From an uncultured Polymorphobacter sp. (GTDB lineage: Bacteria; Pseudomonadota; Alphaproteobacteria; Sphingomonadales; Sphingomonadaceae), in contig CALDHQ010000667.1 in the NCBI GenBank assembly GCA_937894055.1, positions 1 through 7,662 on the forward strand: DNA of 7,662 nt, written 5' to 3'. The notes under the pieces are model-generated. The model saw only the letters and a list, made by a program, of their open reading frames with translations. It was not told the origin of the DNA and did no database searches. A program made the translations under genes and the position numbers. Below are positions 1-5,773 of the stretch, one piece after another (position 1 is the stretch's first letter; every line of letters begins with the position of its first letter).

Positions 1-1471
1 CCGCAACGCCCTGGACCGCGACGATGCGGTCGGTCGAGGCCAGCAGCAGCCGTCCAGCGGCTTCCTGGCCGAGGTTGAGTGGATGTCCCAATTGTTCGCG
101 CGCCGCTGCCTGCAGGCGGGCCCCCGCCAGCTCGGGTGCCGGGATCACCGGCGAAGCTTGTCCCCGGCTGGCGGCGACCAGGTCGAGCAACTTGCGCTCG
201 GTGCTGATCGCGCCCGGCGTGGTCAGCATGTCGCGCTGGTTGTCGCGACCCTGAACCAGCTGACCGGCGCGCTTGAGCGCCGCCACCTGTCGCTCGACGT
301 CCTGGACGGTGATCGGAAGGCCGAGATCGAGCGCAGCCTTGGTCAGCGCCCGTGTGGTGAAGGCGGCTTCGCGTTCGCTGAGCGACCGGATCGCTGACGC
401 GACTGATACGGCCGCTGCAATCTCGGGTGGCGTCATCGTCCACGGACGAACTGGCGCCAATGGATCGCTTTGACCGCTACCGAGCCGTACGCGAATATAT
501 CCGGCGATCAACATCGCCCTCTCGCCGGCGTTGCGCACGACACCGATCGCGCGCTCCCACAAATCTTTGCCGGTAGCGAAACGCAAACGTGCGGCATCGA
601 CCATACCCGGCAGATCGAGACCCAGCTTCGCCGCGCGGTCACGCCACTCAGTGTACAAATCGGCCCGATTTTCGACGGCCTGCTTTCTCGCGCGTGTTTT
701 GATCGTCACCGCATTGCGCGTCTTTTCATTCCGCCAGGTCAGCTGGTTGTAGGCGGCAAGCACCTCCTGCCGGCGCGTCGAAAACGCCATCACTGCCTCG
801 CGGGAAATGCCACTTATCTCGAACTGGCCGTGCTTACCGGTGATCTCGACCTTGTAGCCGAGACGTTCGACTTCGGTTCGCAGCTGCGCATGATAGATCG
901 ATCCCAGCACGCTGTTTGCCTGCCAGATCTTGCCATTGAACAGCGCCCGCCATTTGCCATCGGGTCCCTGCGTGGCATTGGCGATCACCGCATGAACATG
1001 CGCCTGTGGATCTAGGTTGCGATTGGTGTCGTGCTGGAACAGCGCGACCAGCAGATTGCCGGTTTTGACGGGCACGACCTTGCCACCCTCACCCTTCATT
1101 CGCGTCTCGGCGAGGTTCTTTTCGGCCCAGGCGATAGTCAATTTGACCGCCAACATATTGGCGGCGAGCAGTCGTTCGTCGCCGCCGACATAGGCGAGCA
1201 GCGACAGCGACTTCGGCGACGAAAAGGTCATATCAAACCCCGGGGCATGTTTGCCATCAACGCCGCTGGCAATTATCGAGCCGTCCGGCAGCTTTCCTTC
1301 GAGCAAGGCCTGGAAGCCATCGAGTTGAACCTGCCCTGACAGACCCGCGGCGAGCGCGCCGGCGCCTGTCCAGCTGCTTACCTCGGCCTCCGCATCGGCG
1401 GTGTAGTAATTGTCCTTGGTGTAATAGCTCGAAGCCGCGCCGGCAGACGCAACCGATGAGATCGAAATCAT
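1..1471 (-). CDS. traI: MobF conjugative relaxase-helicase TraI, N-terminal 490 residues (3' end beyond window)
   Basis: Nicks one strand at oriT, stays bound to the 5' end and unwinds the DNA for transfer. The ATG at 1471 has GGAAGGA seven bases upstream. The TrwC/TraI relaxase domain spans about residues 1-290. Paired tyrosines occur in SYYTKDNYY (Y16, Y17, Y22, Y23), matching the two catalytic tyrosine pairs of F TraI and TrwC. The metal-binding histidine triad is H147, H158 and H160, within LFQHDTN and DPQAHVHAV. The segments LLEGKLPDG (56-64) and TFSSPKS (82-88) are closer to F TraI than to R388 TrwC, by memory of those sequences. Residues 481-490 (DRIVAVQGVA) run into the expected helicase Walker A, so the RecD-like helicase and C-terminal parts lie outside the window. 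The start is 49 bases after the traD stop, as part of the same unit. The family call is secure; the F-type subgroup is likely. Confidence 0.95.
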   Translation of the reverse strand, partial: MISISSVASAGAASSYYTKDNYYTADAEAEVSSWTGAGALAAGLSGQVQLDGFQALLEGKLPDGSIIASGVDGKHAPGFDMTFSSPKSLSLLAYVGGDERLLAANMLAVKLTIAWAEKNLAETRMKGEGGKVVPVKTGNLLVALFQHDTNRNLDPQAHVHAVIANATQGPDGKWRALFNGKIWQANSVLGSIYHAQLRTEVERLGYKVEITGKHGQFEISGISREAVMAFSTRRQEVLAAYNQLTWRNEKTRNAVTIKTRARKQAVENRADLYTEWRDRAAKLGLDLPGMVDAARLRFATGKDLWERAIGVVRNAGERAMLIAGYIRVRLGSGQSDPLAPVRPWTMTPPEIAAAVSVASAIRSLSEREAAFTTRALTKAALDLGLPITVQDVERQVAALKRAGQLVQGRDNQRDMLTTPGAISTERKLLDLVAASRGQASPVIPAPELAGARLQAAAREQLGHPLNLGQEAAGRLLLASTDRIVAVQGVA

Positions 1472-1520
1472 CAGCCGATCCTTCCGCAGCGATTGCCACG
1501 GTACCATGTGTTGGACCCGG

Positions 1521-3953
1521 TCATTGGCCGAGTTCCATATCGGCTTCGGGCTCGGGGTCACCATGCGGTTTCTCGAACGCGAGCCTGAGTTCGCGGGTTG
1601 TCAAATCCTCGATCTCGCCCTCGACACGCGGCACGGCGGGTCCTGGGTCGTGCGGACGGATGCCCTCGGAAATGGGCGCGCCGTCGTTCAATCGCTCCTG
1701 CGTGGGCGCGTCATCATCGTTTCGGTTCGCGAAGTTCAATCCGAGCTGACTGGGCTTGCTATAGGTGGGGTCAGCCGTCGTGCTTGACGGGGCAGCTGTG
1801 ACGATCGGGTTGCTCGTCTTGGCGAGGTCGCCGACGCTGAACGTCAGACTGAGTTGTGTGTTGCCGGTGGGCAGATTGAGGTGATGGATATGGATGCCAT
1901 CGGCCACCTTGGCGGTCGCACCGTTCACGGTCGCGGCAAGCGCTTTGACGTTGCGACGGGCCTCGATTTCGATGGTCTTGCGATCGGGATCGGGCAGGCC
2001 GTCGCGTTCGAGCAGCCGGCCGTAATAGCGAGCCATACGCGTCGCGTCGGTGGCCATGCCTCGCCCTTCGTCGGCGGAGACGTCATCAGTCGCGTCGGCG
2101 GGCTCGAGCGACTTGTACGGCCCCTCGACATCGGGACGCTGTTCGAATGCGTGGGCGACGCGCGGCCAGGTGCGGATCCGTAGCTTGACCTGCGCCGCTG
2201 GAAAGCCCTGCGGGTAGACCAGCCAGCCCTTGAGGTCGGGGAGTTTGGCGATATCGTCGGGCAGCACCAGCGGCTCGAGCTGGCGCTTGTTGGTCAACGT
2301 GACCGCATCGCGCACGTTGGCATAGCCGTAGCTGTAGCCCTCCTCCATCTGGCGCCATTCGCCGTTGCCGATCTGCTGCGAGCACCATTGCGCCGATGTA
2401 TAGTCAGCGGTGGCCAGAATCAGCTTGGTGCGCGCCAGACTGCCAAGCGTTTCGGCGATTTCGTCGCCGTAGGTTTCGCGCAGCTTGGCAATGGTATGGA
2501 CGCCGAGCACGAACGCGCCGCCGAAGTTGCGCGCGGTCTGCATACCCTTCTCGATTGCCGATAGCCGGTGCAGTGCGGCGATCTCATCGAACAGAAACCA
2601 GATACGGATGTTGCGCGGGCTCGGGGGCAACGACATCATCGTGTTGATCGCGGTGTCCATCCACAAGGTCAGCAGCACGCGGATGGTCGACAGATCGACA
2701 TGACGCGCGGCGATGAACAGAAACGAACCGGCCTCGGGCTCGTCGCGCACCCATTGCTTGATCGAGAATTGCGGACCCGTGGTGGGCAGGCATTCGATTG
2801 CGTTGATGTTGGTGTTGAGCACCGCGCGGATCGACTCTGCCATGCGCGCCGCCGCAGGGTCGGTGAGCGGTGCCGCGACCGACTCCTGCATCAACTGGTG
2901 GACGCGGTGGAGGGCGGCGACCATCAGGTGATCGTGGAGGTCCTTGTTGGTCGCCTTGCCATTCTGTTTGAGGCGTACACAGGCCTCGATCAGCAACAGC
3001 CGCGCCGCCTGGATCCAGAAGGGCTCGCCGCCACCCCCGTCGTTGGGGATCAGTGCTTCGGCGGCGGCGGTGAATTCGGCGCGGGTATCGCAGTCATTGA
3101 AGATCGACCATTGCGGGCACCGCGTATCGAACGGGTTCAGGATGACGTCGCGCGCGGGGTCGAAGAAGCTCTCGATATAGGCGCCGGTGAGATCAAAAAT
3201 GACGGCCTTGCCGCCGCGCTCGCGGATTTGCCCGGCGAGTTCGCGCATCATCGTCGATTTACCGGTGCCGGTAGTCCCGACGGCGAACATGTGGGTCTGC
3301 TCAACGCGCCAGGGATAGGGAACGCCGGCGACAGTATAGGGCAGGTACATGCCTTCCGCGATCAGCTCGTCGCGCTTGGCAAACGGCGCCCAGATACGCC
3401 AGAACGGCCCGTACAATCGGCGATAGTCTTCACTGCGTTCGGCGCGGCCGGTCACCCGGTTGAACGCGGTGATCTGCCGGATCAGTTCGCTGACGGGGGC
3501 AAGCGTCGCACCGCGCTCGTGGTTACGGTGCAGCGCTTTGTTGCCGATATGACGCGAGGCCCAGGTGTAGGCGAGGCACGCCGGCAAACCGACCAGCGCG
3601 GTGATCTTCAGCGCATGAAGGATCGTGGTGATCAGCAACTGCCACGAGGCTTTCACCGGCGGGAAGATCGACACCAAGCTGATCGGGATTTTGACACGCT
3701 CATGATTGTCGCCGGTGACCGCGACAAGCTTGTGCGCATCGAACTTGAGATAGTCCCAAGCCCAAGCGTAGATCCGCATCAAACAGCGGTAGAGATCGTC
3801 CTGCGCCATATCGCGCCAGATCAGCCAGCCGACTGTGACCGAGAGCAATGTGCCGACGACCCACAGCATGGGCTTGAGCCCGGCGGCAAACATCAACCCG
3901 AAGGTTTCGATCAGCTGGCTGCCGCGGGTGAAATTGCCAAAGCTACGCTTCAT
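1521..3953 (-). CDS. traD: F-type TraD conjugative coupling protein (VirD4/TraD ATPase), 810 aa
   Basis: Inner-membrane hexameric ATPase that links the relaxosome at oriT to the type IV secretion channel and pumps DNA. Two N-terminal membrane segments (about residues 29-46 and 106-129) flank a periplasmic loop. The ATPase domain has Walker A GTTGTGKST (226-234) and Walker B FLFDEI (453-458). NPFDTRCPQW (273-282), PFWIQAARLL (311-320) and SIRAVLNTNI (374-383) match the F TraD pattern, as does RNFGGAFVLGV (475-485). The tail after about residue 600 is low-complexity and acidic at the end (EPEADMELGQ), as in F TraD, whose tail contacts a relaxosome protein. I chose the ATG at 3953 because GGGGAG lies eight bases upstream and the TraD alignment begins there. 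The frame is open for 59 more codons, but those overlap the RHH gene and look like shadow. It overlaps that gene's stop by 11 bases, suggesting translational coupling. Confidence 0.95.
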   Translation of the reverse strand: MKRSFGNFTRGSQLIETFGLMFAAGLKPMLWVVGTLLSVTVGWLIWRDMAQDDLYRCLMRIYAWAWDYLKFDAHKLVAVTGDNHERVKIPISLVSIFPPVKASWQLLITTILHALKITALVGLPACLAYTWASRHIGNKALHRNHERGATLAPVSELIRQITAFNRVTGRAERSEDYRRLYGPFWRIWAPFAKRDELIAEGMYLPYTVAGVPYPWRVEQTHMFAVGTTGTGKSTMMRELAGQIRERGGKAVIFDLTGAYIESFFDPARDVILNPFDTRCPQWSIFNDCDTRAEFTAAAEALIPNDGGGGEPFWIQAARLLLIEACVRLKQNGKATNKDLHDHLMVAALHRVHQLMQESVAAPLTDPAAARMAESIRAVLNTNINAIECLPTTGPQFSIKQWVRDEPEAGSFLFIAARHVDLSTIRVLLTLWMDTAINTMMSLPPSPRNIRIWFLFDEIAALHRLSAIEKGMQTARNFGGAFVLGVHTIAKLRETYGDEIAETLGSLARTKLILATADYTSAQWCSQQIGNGEWRQMEEGYSYGYANVRDAVTLTNKRQLEPLVLPDDIAKLPDLKGWLVYPQGFPAAQVKLRIRTWPRVAHAFEQRPDVEGPYKSLEPADATDDVSADEGRGMATDATRMARYYGRLLERDGLPDPDRKTIEIEARRNVKALAATVNGATAKVADGIHIHHLNLPTGNTQLSLTFSVGDLAKTSNPIVTAAPSSTTADPTYSKPSQLGLNFANRNDDDAPTQERLNDGAPISEGIRPHDPGPAVPRVEGEIEDLTTRELRLAFEKPHGDPEPEADMELGQ

Positions 3954-4227
3954 CGGAAGTGCTCCCCAACCGGGTTCTCCGGGTCTCCCGAACGATTGCG
4001 AAGAGCTTGTCATTGGGGTGATGCTTGACGAGCGCATCGACCGCGATCTGCAGCTTGGCCAGCGACCGCAGGATGGTGTCGGAATCCGTGTTCGCGTGTG
4101 CCAGTTCGCGCTGCAATATCGCCTTCGCAAAGGCGCTCGCGCTCAACCGATTCCTCTCGGCGGCGGCCTTGATCGCGGCGACAAAGGGGTCGTCGAGATA
4201 GATGATGAACTGCTGTAACCTTGCCAT
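3943..4227 (-). CDS. Small ribbon-helix-helix protein, probable relaxosome accessory and autoregulator (TrwA/TraY-like role), 94 aa
   Basis: Residues 4-11 (LQQFIIYL) form a beta strand, 13-27 a helix, a turn follows at N26-S29, and a second helix lies at about 30-43 (ASAFAKAILQREL). This is the Arc/CopG ribbon-helix-helix layout. A further helix at about 50-69 could serve oligomerisation. Dimers of this fold bind short palindromes. In R388 (TrwA) and F (TraY) such proteins bind oriT, help the relaxase and repress their own promoter. Here the gene sits between a coupling-protein gene and a palindrome-rich oriT candidate, which supports the same role. The ATG at 4227 has AAGGG eight bases upstream. 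An in-frame GTG at 4245 has no good ribosome binding site and is less likely. The fold is clear; the specific role is inferred from context. Confidence 0.82.
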   Translation of the reverse strand: MARLQQFIIYLDDPFVAAIKAAAERNRLSASAFAKAILQRELAHANTDSDTILRSLAKLQIAVDALVKHHPNDKLFAIVRETRRTRLGSTSDEA

Positions 4228-4272
4228 GTCCGAAACCCTTGTCACAGGGTCACGGCATGGTTCACGCTCCGT

Positions 4273-4285
4273 AAGGCACTGCCTT
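4273..4285. promoter_or_regulatory. Palindrome AAGGCACTGCCTT, candidate operator
   Basis: A perfect inverted repeat (6-base arms, one central base) overlaps the end of the candidate -10 box and the expected transcription start. Its half AAGGCACTG recurs exactly at 4417-4425 within the oriT repeat cluster. A protein that binds both places would couple oriT occupancy to repression of the tra unit. The adjacent RHH protein is the obvious candidate. The binding is inferred. Confidence 0.45.
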
Positions 4286-4313
4286 TATAGCATTTTCCGG
4301 CGCGATTTTCTAA
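4284..4313 (-). promoter_or_regulatory. Candidate promoter for the RHH-traD-traI unit
   Basis: On the - strand a TATAAA (4289-4284) lies 18 bases after TTAGAA (4313-4308), in an AT-rich pocket of otherwise GC-rich DNA. The -10 box fits sigma-70 well and the -35 poorly. Transcription would start near 4277 and leave a leader of about 50 bases before the ATG at 4227. No other good promoter is seen for the three genes. Confidence 0.45.
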
Positions 4314-4331
4314 CCATAATTGTCGGCGCGA

Positions 4332-4344
4332 AATCAAGGGGTTG
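4332..4344 (+). promoter_or_regulatory. Candidate IHF binding site
   Basis: The 13 bases AATCAAGGGGTTG match the IHF consensus WATCAANNNNTTR at every position. AT-rich sequence lies on the 5' side (about 4305-4322), as is common for strong sites. F and R388 oriT both use IHF to bend DNA for relaxosome assembly. The site lies between the promoter and the palindrome array, so bending could join the two. Confidence 0.5.
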
Positions 4345-4346
4345 GT

Positions 4347-4425
4347 GCAAGGCGCCTTGCGCGCACCTTGCGCCTTGTCCGCAAGGCGCAGCTTCTTGGC
4401 AAGTCACCTTGCGACGAAGGCACTG
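4347..4425. repeat. Cluster of AAGGC/CCTTG palindromes in oriT
   Basis: The cluster contains a 14-base perfect palindrome GCAAGGCGCCTTGC (4347-4360). A hairpin follows with 9-base perfect arms TGCGCCTTG (4369-4377) and CAAGGCGCA (4382-4390) around TCCG. CTTGGCAAG lies at 4395-4403. The direct repeat CACCTTGCG occurs at 4364-4372 and 4405-4413, 41 bases apart, about four helical turns. AAGGCACTG lies at 4417-4425. The shared core suggests repeated sites for one dimeric protein, most simply the RHH protein next door. The repeats are directly visible; the binding role is inferred. Confidence 0.75.
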
Positions 4426-4456
4426 ATTTCGCAAAAGAAAAGGCAAATCTCTTGCC

Positions 4457-4483
4457 CCATCGCCGATGGATAAGGTGTGACAC
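4457..4483 (+). other. oriT core: relaxase hairpin and candidate nic site
   Basis: A hairpin with arms CCATC and GATGG around GCC (4457-4469) is followed by ATAAGGTGT and then GACAC. In F the TraI-bound hairpin is followed by nine bases ending GGGGTGT, and nicking occurs after that T, before GG. Here also nine bases (4470-4478) separate the hairpin from the same point, giving a predicted nic between 4478 and 4479. The hairpin lies on the tra side and the cut end points right, which makes the + strand the transferred strand and 4479 onward the leading region. This agrees with tra genes entering last. The stem is short (5 bp), and no experiment is available. Confidence 0.6.
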
Positions 4484-4492
4484 TCATTCCCC

Positions 4493-4525
4493 ATTGTCAT
4501 GGGTTGTCTGGCTGGATTGTCATGG
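4493..4525 (+). repeat. Direct repeat ATTGTCATGG (two copies) with a third TTGTC
   Basis: Exact 10-base copies lie at 4493-4502 and 4516-4525, 23 bases apart, just beyond the candidate nic. A further TTGTCTGG lies between them at 4504-4511. The first copy also forms CCAT-TGTC-ATGG. They may be accessory-protein sites at oriT. TTGTCT resembles the R388 nic core, so this is the alternative nic location. Confidence 0.5.
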
Positions 4526-4546
4526 ATGTTGGGCCGCACGTTTTGT

Positions 4547-4592
4547 CCGCCGTTTGGACCAGGCGGCGAAGCCGATCGGCGCGCATCGCGCC
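4547..4592. repeat. Run of short GC-rich hairpins right of oriT
   Basis: Three overlapping or adjacent inverted repeats are visible: CCGCC (4547-4551) with GGCGG (4562-4566), CGGC-GAA-GCCG (4564-4574), and GGCGCG-CAT-CGCGCC (4578-4592). They lie in non-coding DNA at the very start of the presumed leading strand. Such structure could serve as a priming or complementary-strand start site on single-stranded DNA, but no specific motif identifies it. Confidence 0.4.
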
Positions 4593-4696
4593 ACGCGATC
4601 ACGCAGCCCTAACGTGTTGAATCTGGAAGGCTCGACTGGGCCAATGCGGCCCGACAGTTGGCCCTGATCTGGCGTGTCAAAATTCCTCAAATCACG

Positions 4697-4729
4697 ACGG
4701 CGACGGGGGCTCGATGCCCCCCGAGCCGT
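4697..4729. repeat. GC-rich stem-loop with alternative pairings
   Basis: ACGGC (4697-4701) pairs with GCCGT (4725-4729), and inside it GGGGGC (4705-4710) pairs with GCCCCC (4716-4721). GGCTCG and CGAGCC offer a competing stem. There is no T-run on either side, so it is not a classic terminator, though it lies downstream of the 76-residue gene's terminator. Its function is unknown. Otherwise 4593-4740 holds nothing I can name. Confidence 0.4.
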
Positions 4730-4741
4730 CCCCGCAGAGGC

Positions 4742-4767
4742 CAAAATTAAAAGGGGGCGAAGCCCCT
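4742..4767 (-). terminator. Rho-independent terminator after the 76-residue gene
   Basis: Read on the - strand, GGGGC-TTC-GCCCC (4766-4754) forms a GC stem followed after C and T by TTTTAATTTT-like sequence down to 4743. It lies 45 bases past the stop at 4812. It would separate leading-region transcription from oriT. The stem has only five pairs, but the loop and T-tract are typical. Confidence 0.7.
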
Positions 4768-4811
4768 GAAGGGCCTTAGCTGGCAAAGCCGCGACGTTGC
4801 TGATTGCGTCC

Positions 4812-5042
4812 TCAATACATCCCCGACAGCCGACCGCTGACGGTGTGGACGATGTTGTCGGCGAACGCCGACGTATCGCAGCCATAGTCGCCTTCATCGG
4901 CACACCAATAGGCGCCATCGGCGTCGCGGACGATATGGACATCGAAGTCCGAATGGCGGGCGCGTTCGACAGCGTTGCCATAGGCGGCCATGTACAGTTC
5001 GTTGTCGCCTTGCGCGGTTAGCTGGAGGGGTGCGTTCGACAT
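4812..5042 (-). CDS. Small acidic protein of unknown function, 76 aa, first gene of the leading region
   Basis: I do not recognise the family. The ATG at 5042 is supported by AAAGGAGA six bases upstream, a strong ribosome binding site. A terminator follows the stop. The protein has 12 acidic and 4 basic residues (Lys+Arg), so it is clearly acidic. It has no signal peptide or membrane segment. Residues 30-52 (HSDFDVHIVRD and ADGAYWCADEGD) look like two short strands with a Trp-Cys, with a second Cys at 55. The frame is open far upstream, but that extension is Arg-rich and unlike protein. It lies next to oriT on the leading side with the orientation of ssb. Small acidic leading-region proteins include DNA-mimic anti-restriction factors such as ArdA, but no ArdA motif is visible, so this is context only. 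Confidence 0.75.
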   Translation of the reverse strand: MSNAPLQLTAQGDNELYMAAYGNAVERARHSDFDVHIVRDADGAYWCADEGDYGCDTSAFADNIVHTVSGRLSGMY

Positions 5043-5165
5043 CTGCGGTCTCCTTTGTGGCGACCGGCGGGGTGGTCCGTCGGCGTGAGCCCCCTCTGTG
5101 ACCGGGGTGCGGATGGGGTGCAGGGACGCGTGCGCAGCCGCGCCGCGCCGCGGGCGGCGGGGGAA

Positions 5166-5218
5166 CCGATTTTGTCTGGCCCGCGAGCGCAGGCGAAGAC
5201 GGGGGCAGACAAAATTGG
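5166..5218. repeat. Long inverted repeat upstream of the 76-residue gene
   Basis: Arms CCGATTTTGTCTGGCCC (5166-5182) and 5202-5218 pair at 15 of 17 positions, including ten in a row (ATTTTGTCTG with CAGACAAAAT), around a 19-base loop. It sits in the 401-base gap between the divergent genes at 5042 and 5444, 124 bases upstream of the - strand gene. The AT-rich arms stand out in GC-rich DNA. There is no T-tract, so it is not a simple terminator. Candidate roles are a hairpin promoter on single-stranded DNA, an operator or a recombination site. Also in this gap are an imperfect hairpin (5253-5260 with 5282-5290) and AGACCG/CGGTCT (5301-5306, 5317-5322) flanking a TTGACG at 5307. Confidence 0.75.
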
Positions 5219-5443
5219 CGGGACCGCCGATCCTTGTTACCCCGTCCGCATTCCGGTCAGGGGCTCTCTCTCGCCGATGGACTGACCCGGTGGTGCCCAG
5301 AGACCGTTGACGTTTGCGGTCTTCACCATCACGGCCGCGACTGCAGCGACGATCTGACGGATCACGGGCAAGTTGCATCGCCGAACCCGGTCTGGCATTC
5401 TGACAGCGTCCACAGGCCGATGAGCACTCAACGGAGTGGACCT

Positions 5444-5731
5444 ATGACTATGTCAAAATTGACCGGGATACGCGCGCTGGCAAAGCTGCGCGACGAGCGG
5501 GTGGCGTTTGAGGCGCGCGAGGCAAAGGCGCGACGCGAGGCGGCGATCGAGCTTGGCGATATCGTGCTTGCGACCGGTGCCGATGTGTTGCCGCTGGCCG
5601 ATCTGAAACGTGCGCTTGTCGCTGCGGTTGCGGCGCATGCGACGAAGCCGCCATCCGCGCGCCTGACCCGATCGAGCGCCGCGAGCGATGATGCGTCGCA
5701 GCTGCGCGAGGACCATGGCGACCAGACCTGA
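5444..5731 (+). CDS. Small charged helical protein, possibly TraC/TraD-like conjugal accessory protein, 95 aa
   Basis: The ATG at 5444 has GGAG seven bases upstream; a second ATG two codons on is less well placed. Residues 8-36 (IRALAKLRDERV onward) form a highly charged helix likely to coil, followed by a compact segment (IELGDIVLATGADVL, 35-49) and another helix (about 51-64). The last 30 residues are Ser/Asp-rich and disordered. A charged helix followed by an LGxxVxxTG-type segment recalls small TraC/TraD proteins beside oriT in Ti-type and sphingomonad plasmids. This is a resemblance in pattern only. It is the only + strand gene in the right half, divergent from the gene at 5042 and convergent with the next, with a 42-base gap between stops. 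Coding status is likely; function is uncertain. Confidence 0.7.
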   Translation: MTMSKLTGIRALAKLRDERVAFEAREAKARREAAIELGDIVLATGADVLPLADLKRALVAAVAAHATKPPSARLTRSSAASDDASQLREDHGDQT

Positions 5732-5773
5732 GGCGGCGTCGGCGGACGTTGTGGCGGGCATGGGTGAGCGGCG

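Noticed and set aside
470..1015. 181-codon frame on the + strand
   Set aside because: It is antisense to the TraI relaxase domain, whose catalytic motifs are intact on the other strand.
1257..1499. 80-codon - strand frame starting 28 bases before traI
   Set aside because: It is another frame of the start of traI, with Arg-rich composition and no family resemblance.
2568..4028. Long open frame (486 codons) on the + strand
   Set aside because: It lies wholly antisense to traD, is rich in Arg, Gly, Asp and His as expected of a GC-rich shadow frame, and has no recognisable domain.
3954..4130. 59-residue N-terminal extension of TraD
   Set aside because: It is Arg/Ser-rich, overlaps the RHH gene, and precedes a well-placed ribosome binding site and the point where TraD similarity begins.
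4347..4425. Possible CRISPR-like or iteron array
   Set aside because: The repeats are short palindromes in both orientations with irregular spacing, and there are no cas or rep genes. An oriT protein-binding array fits better.
4285..4602. 105-codon - strand frame in the oriT gap
   Set aside because: Its repeats of Gln-Gly-Ala simply read the palindrome array, no ribosome binding site is seen, and the DNA is better explained as oriT.
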